NCBI RefSeq assembly: GCF_014636315.1
Contig: NZ_BMED01000004.1
Coordinates: forward strand, 186,001-250,000
DNA: 64,000 nucleotides
Direction: 5' to 3'
Source of the DNA: Parundibacterium terreum
Lineage (GTDB): Bacteria; Pseudomonadota; Gammaproteobacteria; Burkholderiales; Burkholderiaceae_D
The translations under genes and the position numbers were made by a program. The notes beneath the pieces are model-generated. The model was not told where the DNA came from, searched no databases, and saw only the letters and a list, made by a program, of their open reading frames with translations. Position 1 is the first letter of the stretch. The number at the start of each line of letters is the position of its first letter. This document shows positions 1 to 8,508 of the stretch, piece by piece.

Positions 1-48
1 AAAATCGCAGTGCCTCTGGATAATAAGCTATTAACGGAATATTCATGA
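1..48 (+). CDS. 3' end of an unidentified gene (partial)
   Basis: Frame 1 is open from the window edge and ends at a TGA (46-48), giving the last 15 residues KIAVPLDNKLLTEYS. The stop overlaps the ATG of the next gene (ATGA, 45-48), an arrangement typical of translationally coupled genes. The following gene is SoxZ-like, so a SoxY-like partner is conceivable, but these residues do not show the Cys-Gly-Gly carrier tail expected at a SoxY C-terminus. The product cannot be identified from so short a piece. Confidence 0.5.
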   Translation, partial: KIAVPLDNKLLTEYS

Positions 49-353
49 TTGCAGTGACATTCAAACGCCAGAATGATTATCTCGAGATGACTCTATCTAT
101 AGATAATCCCTTCCGTGACGATAGTGCGGTACAGGCTAAATCTGGAAAGGTGAATTATAGAAACTTTGTGCAGGAGCTCAGCGTCACCTGTAATGACCGC
201 GTATTGCTTTCCGCCCAGTTCAATCCTGGCATGGCGTCCCACCCGAATTTGATTTTCAGGTCAAAGCATGTGCTCAAAAAAGATAATATCAAAGTCGAGT
301 GGCTGGACAATTCAGGGAAAACAGCGATCGAAAATTTTCCCGTCACTATTTAG
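45..353 (+). CDS. soxZ: SoxZ-like sulfur-carrier complex protein
   Basis: The 102-residue product matches the SoxZ pattern: an Ig-like beta-sandwich with a central stretch FVQELSVTCNDRVLLSAQFN, then NPGMASHPNLIFR and a C-terminal VEWLDNSGKTA motif. SoxZ pairs with SoxY, whose C-terminal cysteine carries the thiosulfate-derived sulfur in the periplasm. The length is normal for the family (about 100). No signal peptide is visible, as expected because SoxZ is exported bound to SoxY. It overlaps the upstream gene by 4 bp and is followed 8 bp later by gspE. No other sox genes are visible downstream, so this is either the end of a sox operon or a SoxYZ-like carrier of another oxidation system. Confidence 0.7.
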   Translation: MIAVTFKRQNDYLEMTLSIDNPFRDDSAVQAKSGKVNYRNFVQELSVTCNDRVLLSAQFNPGMASHPNLIFRSKHVLKKDNIKVEWLDNSGKTAIENFPVTI

Positions 354-361
354 AATCCAGT

Positions 362-2083
362 ATGTCCATGAACTTGACACCGATTGGTGAGTTATTAATT
401 GCGAAGCAACTGGTTTCAGAGCAGGATGTAGAACGCGCATTGCAGCTGCAACCGCAGCTTGACGCACGCCTTGGGCAGATCCTGATCCGCATAGGTGCGA
501 TATCTGAAGATAATTTATTGCCCGTGCTGGCGCAACAGCTGGATATCCCCTTGCTTGACGAAACGCTCTTGCCAAGCACTGCACAGATGATTGAGCAGGC
601 TGCCCAGCTTGGCGGTTTAAGTACCAATTGGTTGTTGGAACAAGAAATTGTTCTTTGGGAAAATGTCGACGGTACTATTGCTTGTGCCTCGCCTAACCCG
701 TTGAATAGCTTCGCCAGAGAAACATTGTGTAACGCGTACCAACAGCATCAATTGCAATGGAGCTTTGTCCGTTCGAGGGATATCGAGCGAATGGCCAATC
801 TTATTCGGTCGGACTCCGTCTCCGCAATGTTTTCCGATGAAGTCGCGCACTTACGTGAATTAGCTGAAGAAGCACCTGTAATTGAGTTGGTCAACAACAC
901 CTGGGCGCAGGCCATTGATATTGGCGCTTCCGATATCCATATCGAACCTGAGGAGCATGGCTTTGAAATTCGCTTCAGGGTTGATGGTATCTTGACTACC
1001 AAAATGAGCTTTGGTCGTGATCGTTTCGATGCTGTAGTGTCGCGTATTAAATTGATATCGGGTTTGGATATCGCCGAGCGGCGTTTACCGCAGGACGGTC
1101 GCATCAGTATCCGAGCCAGCGGCATCGACATCGATATTCGCGTTTCCGTGATTCCCGGCGTTCATGGCGAATCTATCGTGCTGCGTTTGCTACCCAAAGA
1201 GCGTAAGGATTTCAGCTTAAAGCGTCTCGGTATGGAGCAGGATCATCTCAACAAGTTCCGCAAATGGATTAAAGAGCCGCACGGCATCGTCCTGGTGACC
1301 GGGCCGACCGGTTCGGGTAAGAGTACGAGCTTGTATGCTGCACTGGCGGAAGCCAATGACCGCCAAAAAAAGATTATCACCGTTGAAGATCCGGTCGAAT
1401 ATAAGATGGACGGGATTACCCAAATTCAGACGCATGCCGAGATCGAGTACACGTTTGCGCGCGCTTTGCGCGCAATCTTGCGACATGACCCGGACATAAT
1501 CATGATCGGAGAAATTCGTGATCTGGAAACTGCTGAAATTGCTGTCCAGTCTGCATTAACCGGTCACATGGTTTTTTCAACCTTACATACCAATGATGCG
1601 ATCGGTGCCTTCAACCGTTTGATTGATATGGGGCTGGAGCCCTTCCTGGTGGCTTCGTCACTTCGAGCAGTACAGGCTCAACGGCTGGTGCGACGTTTAT
1701 GTTCCCATTGCGCCAAACCCTTAAGCCATGACGAAATGATGCAGTTGGCGCCAGCAGATTTTGCTGAACAAATGCTGGAATTGCAGGGGCGCTTCCCGAC
1801 ACTGATGACTGAGTCGGCAAAGTGGCATCATGCTACTGGTTGCCCTCAATGCCAAAACACAGGCTATCGCGGTCGAGTCGGGATTTATGAATTTGTCGAG
1901 GTCACGACCGAGTTGCAGGCAGCGATCGTCCAGCGTTTGCCTACCCATGAAGTGAACCTATTAGCCAAACGCGATGGTTATCGCAATTTGCGGGAAGACG
2001 GGTTAATTAAAGCGCGTAACGGCTTGACGACGATCGATGAAGTGATGCGCGTGACCGGTTTAAGTAATCAGGTGGCGAGCTGA
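362..2083 (+). CDS. gspE: T2SS ATPase GspE
   Basis: Hexameric cytoplasmic ATPase that powers pseudopilus assembly. In the 573-residue product the Walker A box GPTGSGKST is at about residues 314-322, followed by the Asp box (ITVEDPVEYK), Walker B (DIIMIGEIRD) and the His box (FSTLHTND). A zinc-binding tetracysteine is visible as CSHC (447-450) and CPQC (494-497), characteristic of GspE rather than retraction ATPases. The start at 362 (MSMNLTPIGE) is preferred over upstream in-frame codons because the latter would run inside soxZ. The N-terminus resembles the GspE N1E domain that binds GspL. The stop overlaps the gspF start by 1 bp (TGATG). It opens an eleven-gene T2SS operon. Confidence 0.96.
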   Translation: MSMNLTPIGELLIAKQLVSEQDVERALQLQPQLDARLGQILIRIGAISEDNLLPVLAQQLDIPLLDETLLPSTAQMIEQAAQLGGLSTNWLLEQEIVLWENVDGTIACASPNPLNSFARETLCNAYQQHQLQWSFVRSRDIERMANLIRSDSVSAMFSDEVAHLRELAEEAPVIELVNNTWAQAIDIGASDIHIEPEEHGFEIRFRVDGILTTKMSFGRDRFDAVVSRIKLISGLDIAERRLPQDGRISIRASGIDIDIRVSVIPGVHGESIVLRLLPKERKDFSLKRLGMEQDHLNKFRKWIKEPHGIVLVTGPTGSGKSTSLYAALAEANDRQKKIITVEDPVEYKMDGITQIQTHAEIEYTFARALRAILRHDPDIIMIGEIRDLETAEIAVQSALTGHMVFSTLHTNDAIGAFNRLIDMGLEPFLVASSLRAVQAQRLVRRLCSHCAKPLSHDEMMQLAPADFAEQMLELQGRFPTLMTESAKWHHATGCPQCQNTGYRGRVGIYEFVEVTTELQAAIVQRLPTHEVNLLAKRDGYRNLREDGLIKARNGLTTIDEVMRVTGLSNQVAS

Positions 2084-3285
2084 TGGCATATCAATACGAA
2101 GCGAGCACCGCGGACGGACGTCTGGTCAAAGGCCAGATTGAGGCCCCTAGCGAAATCGAAGCGATGCGTTTGCTCAAGCAGCAAGGTTTGACACCGATTG
2201 CGCTAAATACGATAGAGTTGCAAGCGGTCAAGCAGGCGGGTGGGCGACGCACAGTTAGCGCTCAGGATAAGATGCTGATGGTGCGTGAATTGGCAACCCT
2301 ACTGACGGCGGGTGTGCCTTTGGTTGAAGCGATACAATCAATGAGCGAAGCTGCCGGCGCGTCTCCGCTGGGGCAGGCATCGACCCAGATATATCAAGTG
2401 CTACGTGGAGGGGGGAATTTATCCCGTGCGTTGACCACCTGCGGCATTAGCTTTCCTGACTATCTGATACAGCTAGTTTCCGCGGGAGAAATGACCGGTA
2501 AGCTAGCCAGTTCCCTGCATCATGGCGCAAATCAGATGGAATACGAAGAAAAAATTCGTCAGGAGATGCGCAATGCCCTGACTTACCCTACCGTTTTGGC
2601 GGTGTCAGGTGTGCTTGCCACTTTGTTGATTTTTGTCGTCGTGGTACCAAAGTTTGCTGGGTTATTAAAAAACAGCAAAGGAAAATTGCCAGAAATTTCA
2701 GTGTGGGTTTTGCAGACCGGGATGTTTGTCAAAGAACACCTGCTGATTTTGGGGGCTGGCGCGGGAATCGCCGCGTTCTTTTTGGTGAGCTTGTTTTCTA
2801 GACCGCAAATTCGGCAAAAATTTTGGGACGGTCTGGCACGTATGCCGTTAATTGGCGCTTGGCTTATAGAAACTGAAGTTGGTAGATGGGCCGGGATGCT
2901 ATCAACTTTGCTGGAAAATAAAGTACCCATAGTCAGAGCCATGGAGCTGGCGCAGGGAGGGGTACAGATTAGTTTATTGAAACAGCAATTGGGGCTTGCC
3001 GTTAAAGACTTAAAAGGGGGGAAATCGCTGGCCGAATCCCTCGGTATGCATCGTACATTGAACCCGATGGGGTTAAATCTTGTCAGAGTGGGCGAACGTA
3101 CCGGCGAACTATCTACGACGCTCAAAACCTTGTCAGTGCTGCATACTAATGCTGGGCAAGAACGTATGAAGCGATTTTTGATTATGCTGGAACCGATTAC
3201 GATTTTGTTGATAGGCTCTGTAATAGGGCTGATCATGGCTGCTATCATGATGGCTATTACGAGCCTCAGTGATATTGCAGTTTAA
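2083..3285 (+). CDS. gspF: T2SS inner-membrane platform protein GspF
   Basis: 400-residue polytopic protein with two copies of the T2SSF domain: the first cytoplasmic half (about residues 70-195, with MVRELATLLTAGVPLVEAI) and the second (about 270-390, with GMLSTLLENKVPIVRAM). Each is followed by hydrophobic helices (LAVSGVLATLLIFVVVVPKF; ITILLIGSVIGLIMAAIMMA). GspF is the core of the inner-membrane assembly platform and contacts GspE and GspL. Its start overlaps the gspE stop. It is followed by a 137 bp gap before gspG, the only sizeable gap inside the operon. Confidence 0.95.
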   Translation: MAYQYEASTADGRLVKGQIEAPSEIEAMRLLKQQGLTPIALNTIELQAVKQAGGRRTVSAQDKMLMVRELATLLTAGVPLVEAIQSMSEAAGASPLGQASTQIYQVLRGGGNLSRALTTCGISFPDYLIQLVSAGEMTGKLASSLHHGANQMEYEEKIRQEMRNALTYPTVLAVSGVLATLLIFVVVVPKFAGLLKNSKGKLPEISVWVLQTGMFVKEHLLILGAGAGIAAFFLVSLFSRPQIRQKFWDGLARMPLIGAWLIETEVGRWAGMLSTLLENKVPIVRAMELAQGGVQISLLKQQLGLAVKDLKGGKSLAESLGMHRTLNPMGLNLVRVGERTGELSTTLKTLSVLHTNAGQERMKRFLIMLEPITILLIGSVIGLIMAAIMMAITSLSDIAV

Positions 3286-3378
3286 TGTGAATTGACACAA
3301 CTCCGTACCAGCGGAGTTAATGGCCAGGCGATAAGAGCTGCTAAGTGCAGGCGCCTTGGTTTTGTCCAGGCTAAATTG

Positions 3379-3394
3379 CTTATACTTGTATAAG
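3379..3394. promoter_or_regulatory. Perfect inverted repeat upstream of gspG
   Basis: CTTATAC-TT-GTATAAG forms two perfect 7 bp arms around a 2 bp spacer, 28 bp before the gspG start and inside the only long gap of the T2SS operon. A dyad of this size fits an operator or a promoter-overlapping site (the TATAC/GTATAA parts are -10-like). The regulator is unknown; the role is inference. Confidence 0.4.
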
Positions 3395-3422
3395 ACTTGT
3401 CTGCAAGATAAACGAGAGAAAT

Positions 3423-3881
3423 ATGAAATTGACGAAAAAATTGCACCGCACTGCGGGTTTTACACTGATAGAAATGTTGGTCGTTCTTGTGATCATAGGT
3501 TTGCTTGCGAGCTTGGTTGGGCCTAAATTATTTGGCAAACTCGATTCTTCCAAAGTTCAAACAGCACAGACTCAAGTCAAAATGCTGAAAGGCGCACTGG
3601 AAACGATGCGTCTCGATCTTGGCCGGTTCCCTACGCAATCCGAAGGTCTGACCTTGCTAAATAATCCGCCAACAGATGAAAAAATAAAAAACAAATGGAA
3701 AGGTCCATATCTCGACGAAGACCTGCCTACCGACCCCTGGGGCGCGCCGTATGTGTATGCTGTGCCAGGCCCGGCGGGAAAACCATTTGCCTTGTATTCG
3801 CGGGGGCCGGACGGTAACCTGAACGGTGTAGGCGCGATTGGTATCGCTCCTGCTGCTGACAATGCTGATAAGCCGCAGTAA
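3423..3881 (+). CDS. gspG: T2SS major pseudopilin GspG
   Basis: 152-residue major pseudopilin. The type III signal peptide has a short basic leader (MKLTKKLHRTAG), the cleavage site G-FTLIE with Glu at +5 of the mature protein, and the hydrophobic helix MLVVLVIIGLLASLVGPKLF. The C-terminal half has the GspG signature: GRFPTQSEGL, NKWKGPYL, DPWGAPYVYAVPG and a calcium-site-like YSRGPDGN. It would be processed by a prepilin peptidase, which is not encoded here. A purine-rich stretch (AACGAGAGAAAT) precedes the ATG. It overlaps gspH by 20 bp. Confidence 0.96.
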   Translation: MKLTKKLHRTAGFTLIEMLVVLVIIGLLASLVGPKLFGKLDSSKVQTAQTQVKMLKGALETMRLDLGRFPTQSEGLTLLNNPPTDEKIKNKWKGPYLDEDLPTDPWGAPYVYAVPGPAGKPFALYSRGPDGNLNGVGAIGIAPAADNADKPQ

Positions 3882-4290
3882 GCAATCGGCATCCCGACAG
3901 CACGGTTTTACACTCCTAGAGTTGCTAATCGTGCTAGCAATGATGGGGTTGCTCGGATCACTGGCTGTCCCGGCACTAGGAAGATTGATAGACAGCCTGC
4001 GGTATCGCAATGAGCGTTCTAGCATGATTGCGCAGATAAGTACCCTCAGCTACCGCAATTACCTGCTGGCGCAAGACTTCACTTTGCGCACCGATAATAT
4101 CAACGAGATCCTCAAAGACGATGAGCCGGCACTCGATGTGCCAGCAGGATGGGTGGTGCGAGTGCCTATTCCAATACATTATCAGTTCAATGGTTACTGC
4201 AGTGGCGGTGTGGTTGTTCTGAATGCACCGGATCACGCCCCAGAATCATTGCATTTACAGGCCCCGGGATGCGGAGTCAGTAGTGAATAA
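3862..4290 (+). CDS. gspH: T2SS minor pseudopilin GspH
   Basis: 142-residue minor pseudopilin with a class III signal: leader MLISRSKQSASRQHG followed by FTLLELLIVLAMMGLLGSL. The order after gspG and the short mature region with a beta-rich C-terminus (PIHYQFNGYCSGGVVVLNA) support GspH. An in-frame TTG at 3838 would lengthen the leader, but the ATG at 3862 gives a leader of usual length. It overlaps gspG upstream and the gspI start downstream, so translation is probably coupled. Confidence 0.85.
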   Translation: MLISRSKQSASRQHGFTLLELLIVLAMMGLLGSLAVPALGRLIDSLRYRNERSSMIAQISTLSYRNYLLAQDFTLRTDNINEILKDDEPALDVPAGWVVRVPIPIHYQFNGYCSGGVVVLNAPDHAPESLHLQAPGCGVSSE

Positions 4291-4705
4291 AAAACAACAC
4301 GGATTTACCCTGCTCGAAGCGATTGTAGCGTTTGCTCTGGTGGGTACGATTGGTATGACTTTGTTCGCATGGATTAACACCAGTATCATTTCGCTAGGCA
4401 AGGTGCAGACCATCAACGCCCGCAACGACGCTATTGCAAATGTGATCAGCTATATGCAAGCGATCAATCCTATGCAAAATCCGGAGGGCAAGACAGAATT
4501 CGGTGCATATAGTATCCAATGGAAATCTAAGGTGCTGGGGCCGGTCGCAGATAATCGTGCCTACCCATCCGGTATCGGTTTGTATCAAGTGGGTTTATAT
4601 GATGTGGAAGTGAGCGCCAAGACGATTCAGGACCCATCTTGGTTCACTTTGCACCTGAAATTAGCCGGTTTCAAGAAAGTACGTGAGCAAAATGGTATTT
4701 TCTAG
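4283..4705 (+). CDS. gspI: T2SS minor pseudopilin GspI
   Basis: 140-residue minor pseudopilin. I take the GTG at 4283 as start, giving the short basic leader MNKKQHG and then FTLLEAIVAFALVGTIGMTL; the alternative upstream ATG (4223) would create an unusually long leader inside gspH. GspI forms the tip complex with GspJ and GspK. The stop overlaps the next gene by 14 bp. Confidence 0.82.
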   Translation: MNKKQHGFTLLEAIVAFALVGTIGMTLFAWINTSIISLGKVQTINARNDAIANVISYMQAINPMQNPEGKTEFGAYSIQWKSKVLGPVADNRAYPSGIGLYQVGLYDVEVSAKTIQDPSWFTLHLKLAGFKKVREQNGIF

Positions 4706-5312
4706 ATATCGCGCCGCAGGCTTCACTATTCTAGAAATGCTGGTTGTTATTGCCATGTCCGGCATGATCGTCATGATTTTATTGCAAGCGTTGCAGAACG
4801 TGATGACTTTGCACCATCGTTTTGGTGTAGAACTTGATCGTAACCGGCAGCAAGCTATGGCGCAGTCATGGGTCAGGCAGCTGGTGGAGGGATTGCAGCC
4901 TGATCTTGAGGATGGAGAAAATAAACTTCAGGGTAGCAGCAAAGAGATCAAGGGCCTCAGTACTTCGGTAGTGACCGAACAATTCGGTATGCCGACACCC
5001 TTCAGCTTGAAAATGCGTTATAACCTCGCCAACAACCGCACCGTCATTGAATACGCCGACCAGTTGCACCAGGATACGCCGATGGAACTATGGAGTTGGG
5101 AAGGTAGTCGAGGTAAATTCATTTTTATTGACAATAAACAGCGTGAATACGAGACCTGGCCACCAGAACTCGATCACAGCCGGCAGATTCCAGCCAGTAT
5201 ACGTCTGGAAGCTGAGCGCGACGGTCAGCCATGGATCTTGTCATTTAATCCCGGCGGGCCGGTCAACCCCTTGCCTGACCTGAAAAAAACCTATGCTGGA
5301 GCATTGAATTGA
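4692..5312 (+). CDS. gspJ: T2SS minor pseudopilin GspJ
   Basis: 206-residue minor pseudopilin with leader MVFSRYRAAG and helix FTILEMLVVIAMSGMIVMIL. Its length and its place between gspI and gspK fit GspJ. A GTG at 4683 is an alternative start three codons upstream. GspJ joins GspI and GspK at the pseudopilus tip. The stop overlaps the TTG start of gspK (TTGA). Confidence 0.83.
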   Translation: MVFSRYRAAGFTILEMLVVIAMSGMIVMILLQALQNVMTLHHRFGVELDRNRQQAMAQSWVRQLVEGLQPDLEDGENKLQGSSKEIKGLSTSVVTEQFGMPTPFSLKMRYNLANNRTVIEYADQLHQDTPMELWSWEGSRGKFIFIDNKQREYETWPPELDHSRQIPASIRLEAERDGQPWILSFNPGGPVNPLPDLKKTYAGALN

Positions 5313-6328
5313 AACAGCGCGGATTTATTTTGGTGGCGACGCTGTGGATCCTGGCCGGCATCACGATTGCCGCCGCTTTTTTTGCCCAACGCATAGCCAG
5401 TTCTATACAACTAGCAAAGCAATACGATGCGCACATCCAGAGCCAGGTTGCGTGCAGTGACAGCAAAGCGGAAATCGCCTACTTGCTTGCGACCAGACCG
5501 CTGAGCATGTATGGCATTGGTGATGTCGCGACCCATATCAGGCTCGATAACCAGGCGTACCGGATGGAGGGCGATTGTATCGCCCGCCTGCAAGATACCC
5601 GTGGCCTGTTCGTGATCAATGCAGCGAATCGTGACTCACTTGGTATTTTGCTGAATCAAAAAGGGGTGCCGGAATCCGAGCATGACAAATTGTACGATAC
5701 GCTGATGGACTATATCGATCCGAATCCGAATGTCCATCGGCTCAACGGAGTTACTAAAAGCGCCTATAGAGATGCAGGCTTGCCAGAACCGACAGGACAT
5801 CTTTTGGTTACCCCCGATCAATTGCGGCAGGTATATGGTTGGAGGGAACAGAAAATCTTGTGGCAGGGCGGTGAGCCTCTGACCGACTTGATCACAACCG
5901 CAAGAACAATAGCGGTGAACCCGAATACAGCACCGGCACCGGTATTGCTGACCTTGCCGGGGGTGACACCGACAGTTTTGCCAAAGTTACTGCAATACCG
6001 TAGCATTGAACCAATCTTGAATGACGGGCAATTGGCAAATTTGCTAGGAATTGATTCTCAGCAATTATTTTTAAAAGTAATCTCTTTTCCGGCGGACACT
6101 TTGCGGGTCAGCCTTGGTTCTAGCGGCCAAGAGACTTCGGTCAGATATAATGTCGCGCTTACCCCGATCGCTGCTGATGCACCGTGGCGTATCGATTATT
6201 ACTACAGTGTTCCTCAACGAATTACACAAAAAACTAATGACGCAATTTCGTCAAATCCTTTCGACCTTAAGGCTACGCCTCCCAGCGCCGCGTCGAGTAT
6301 ATCTCTCTTCGAGAGCCCCCCTCAATAA
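5309..6328 (+). CDS. gspK: T2SS minor pseudopilin GspK
   Basis: 339-residue GspK, the largest pseudopilin and tip cap. The leader MKQRG is followed by FILVATLWILAGITIAAAFF; the lack of Glu at mature +5 (it is Ala-Thr here) is a GspK hallmark. The mature protein has a helix-hairpin-helix-like region with VNPNTAPAPVLLTLPGVTP, typical of GspK. The start is TTG, overlapping the gspJ stop; no ATG is available in frame before the hydrophobic segment. Its last 92 bp overlap the predicted gspL start. Confidence 0.85.
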   Translation: MKQRGFILVATLWILAGITIAAAFFAQRIASSIQLAKQYDAHIQSQVACSDSKAEIAYLLATRPLSMYGIGDVATHIRLDNQAYRMEGDCIARLQDTRGLFVINAANRDSLGILLNQKGVPESEHDKLYDTLMDYIDPNPNVHRLNGVTKSAYRDAGLPEPTGHLLVTPDQLRQVYGWREQKILWQGGEPLTDLITTARTIAVNPNTAPAPVLLTLPGVTPTVLPKLLQYRSIEPILNDGQLANLLGIDSQQLFLKVISFPADTLRVSLGSSGQETSVRYNVALTPIAADAPWRIDYYYSVPQRITQKTNDAISSNPFDLKATPPSAASSISLFESPPQ

Positions 6329-7376
6329 GCCAGGAAAGGCGTATTTGCCGGGGCAAATCGTCGTCGCCCGCGGTTTTTGTCGCTTTTCGCGCTTTGACTT
6401 AAAAACGATACCGGTCAAACGTCGAGCACAGGCTCTGCAATTGCAAATTAGGCAATGGGCGCCTTTTGCACAGCCCGATTTTGCGATCGTGTTTGACGCG
6501 GATGCCGCACTTGTCTGGTGCTGGGACGCCGCTTGGTTGACGGAGCAGCGCGCTCAATTGCCAAAATATTGGCACAATGCCGAAACGATACCCGAAACTT
6601 TACTTTGGACGCCACCAGCCGATGGAATGTCCTTACTGCATTGCCTTGATGGCATTGAGGCACAGTATTGGCAAAATGGCCAACTGCGTGCGAGCCGATG
6701 GTGGGCGCAGATGCCGGAAATCTCTGAGTACGCCGCCTTTTGTCGTGAAGTTGGCCATCCGGTGGCTCTACTGACTCAGATGCCGACAGTGCAGGCCCCA
6801 ATCGGCCAGGCTCAGCCGTGGTTGCCCGTCGTGACTGGCAACGGCTTGTCCGCAGTCAATCCAGCCACGGAACAATGGTTATACGCTTTATTATTCTTAT
6901 GTGTAGCAATGCCCTACGGCTGGTACAGCTTACGCGATCAGCAAATCAATGATGGCATAAAAGATAACAAATTAAACTTGGCTCAACTGACAAGCCAAGC
7001 GAATAGCCTAGTAAAGGCGCGTGATTCAGCGTTAAAAGCGGTCGATGAAATTGTCAATCGCCAGCGGCTGGACCCCTATCCCAGTCAGTTAGAGATGATG
7101 AGTGCTGTGGCCGATGCTCTGCCTTCGGACTCCACCATCCGCGAATGGGAATTTACTGAAAATAAACTCAGGATCGTCGTCTTTGGTGGTCTTGAAACTC
7201 CGTCCCGTGCCGACATCACCAAAACTTTGATGAGCAGTGGTTATTTCAGCGAAGTGCAAAACTTGCTCGCACGCGACAATAAGAGCTTGTCTTTCCGTAT
7301 GGTGGTATTGCCAAAGAAAGGCGTCACCATGTTACAAGACAAACCGAATGCTGAGGGAAAGGACAACAATGGCTGA
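6237..7376 (+). CDS. gspL: T2SS assembly protein GspL
   Basis: 379-residue protein with a long N-terminal cytoplasmic part (actin-like/PilM-like fold expected for GspL), one membrane segment (LYALLFLCVAMPYGWYSL, about residues 225-243), a coiled-coil stretch and a ferredoxin-like PilN-type periplasmic domain. GspL links GspE to the inner membrane and dimerises with GspM. The sequence is divergent and assignment leans on position and topology. The start at 6237 (MTQFRQILST) lies inside gspK and has no good ribosome site, so it is uncertain. Confidence 0.72.
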   Translation: MTQFRQILSTLRLRLPAPRRVYLSSRAPLNKPGKAYLPGQIVVARGFCRFSRFDLKTIPVKRRAQALQLQIRQWAPFAQPDFAIVFDADAALVWCWDAAWLTEQRAQLPKYWHNAETIPETLLWTPPADGMSLLHCLDGIEAQYWQNGQLRASRWWAQMPEISEYAAFCREVGHPVALLTQMPTVQAPIGQAQPWLPVVTGNGLSAVNPATEQWLYALLFLCVAMPYGWYSLRDQQINDGIKDNKLNLAQLTSQANSLVKARDSALKAVDEIVNRQRLDPYPSQLEMMSAVADALPSDSTIREWEFTENKLRIVVFGGLETPSRADITKTLMSSGYFSEVQNLLARDNKSLSFRMVVLPKKGVTMLQDKPNAEGKDNNG

Positions 7377-8049
7377 TAGCATACGCACCCAACTCGCCAA
7401 AAATGTTCGGTTGCGGATAGGTCTGGCATTAATCATCGCCATCGTTGGTGCTTACCTAACGTTAGACAAGTCGGAGGCAGTCACGAAGCATCAAAAAGAA
7501 TATCGTAAGCTCAGTGTTCAGCTCGAACAAGCGCGTCAGCAAGCCACCGATACCGCATGGCTTAGCCGCAGCGTGAAAGCGAACCAAGCGCTGGAAGAAT
7601 TGCGTGGACACGATTGGATAGACAGCAGTAACGGTCTGATTCAGTCCAAATGGAATGACAGCCTGCAAATCCTGTTGAATCAGGAAAAAACTGCCAATGC
7701 CACGGTCGCTTTGTCGGAAAATGTTGCCGACGATGCCTCCACTAAAGGGGGGAGCGGGGTAGGCAATAGCGGTGTGCCGGGAATGAATGTCATGAAAGCC
7801 AAATTACGTTTCGAAGCAGTGCCCAAAACACTGTATAACATCTTACAGGTCATCGACACCAACAAACAAAGCATGGTGGTGGAAACCCTCGTCTATAACT
7901 GGTTGGGCACCACTGGTCGAGCTGAAATCAATCTTAAAGCCTTTACCCATTTGTCTGATCAAGCCCGCCAAGACGATACTTCAAATAGTATTGCCGTCAA
8001 ATCCGATGTGGCAAGCCATGCAAGCAACGCAGAGAAAGGCAAGCCATGA
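7369..8049 (+). CDS. gspM: T2SS assembly protein GspM
   Basis: 226-residue protein with a short cytoplasmic N-terminus, one membrane helix (IGLALIIAIVGAYLTL, about residues 17-32), a coiled coil (residues about 40-75) and a small periplasmic ferredoxin-like domain, the GspM/PilO layout. Its ATG overlaps the end of gspL (ATGGCTGA). GspM stabilises GspL in the inner-membrane platform. Assignment is by topology and gene order. Confidence 0.72.
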   Translation: MADSIRTQLAKNVRLRIGLALIIAIVGAYLTLDKSEAVTKHQKEYRKLSVQLEQARQQATDTAWLSRSVKANQALEELRGHDWIDSSNGLIQSKWNDSLQILLNQEKTANATVALSENVADDASTKGGSGVGNSGVPGMNVMKAKLRFEAVPKTLYNILQVIDTNKQSMVVETLVYNWLGTTGRAEINLKAFTHLSDQARQDDTSNSIAVKSDVASHASNAEKGKP

Positions 8050-8507
8050 TGTGGCAACAAATTCGCCTCAGCGTCATTGTCACCACCTTGCTTAGCTTGT
8101 TCGGTCTACTTTTGATGAAAGTGTTTCTGCCGCCCTTACCAGTGGTCAAATTGGTCAATGGCGACGCCCAACCATGGGAAATTCCTGCCGTTTTTAAACA
8201 AGATCCTAGTTTAAAAGTCGAACAATTAATTAGCCGCAACCTGTGGAAAGAGCCGGCCGTGGCCGGAAATAATCCTGCCGTTGAAGAAAAACCATTGACG
8301 CCGCCCGATTGGCGTATCGCCGCCGTCATCAAAACCGGTCGGTCGAATCAGGTGGTCATTAGTTTTAAAGATAATCCGAATAACTTACAAACCTTGAATA
8401 TTGGCGACAAATTGCCAGGAGGGTTTCCTATTGTCCGAATTGAACAGAACTGGATCGTCATTGCGATCAATGGTAGGCACAGTATGTTATCCGTAGGACG
8501 CAATTAA
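8046..8507 (+). CDS. gspC: T2SS GspC-like inner-membrane/HR-domain protein
   Basis: 153-residue protein: an N-terminal membrane anchor (LSVIVTTLLSLFGLLLMKVF) followed by a periplasmic segment with DWRIAAVIKTG, LNIGDKLPGGFPIVRIEQ and INGRHSMLSVG, which resembles the homology region (HR) of GspC that contacts the N0 domain of the secretin. There is no PDZ domain, so this is a short GspC/PilP-like form. It overlaps gspM by 4 bp (ATGA) and ends 1 bp before gspD. In other clades it has been annotated as GspN; I cannot separate the two names from sequence alone. Confidence 0.6.
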   Translation: MMWQQIRLSVIVTTLLSLFGLLLMKVFLPPLPVVKLVNGDAQPWEIPAVFKQDPSLKVEQLISRNLWKEPAVAGNNPAVEEKPLTPPDWRIAAVIKTGRSNQVVISFKDNPNNLQTLNIGDKLPGGFPIVRIEQNWIVIAINGRHSMLSVGRN

Positions 8508-8508
8508 G

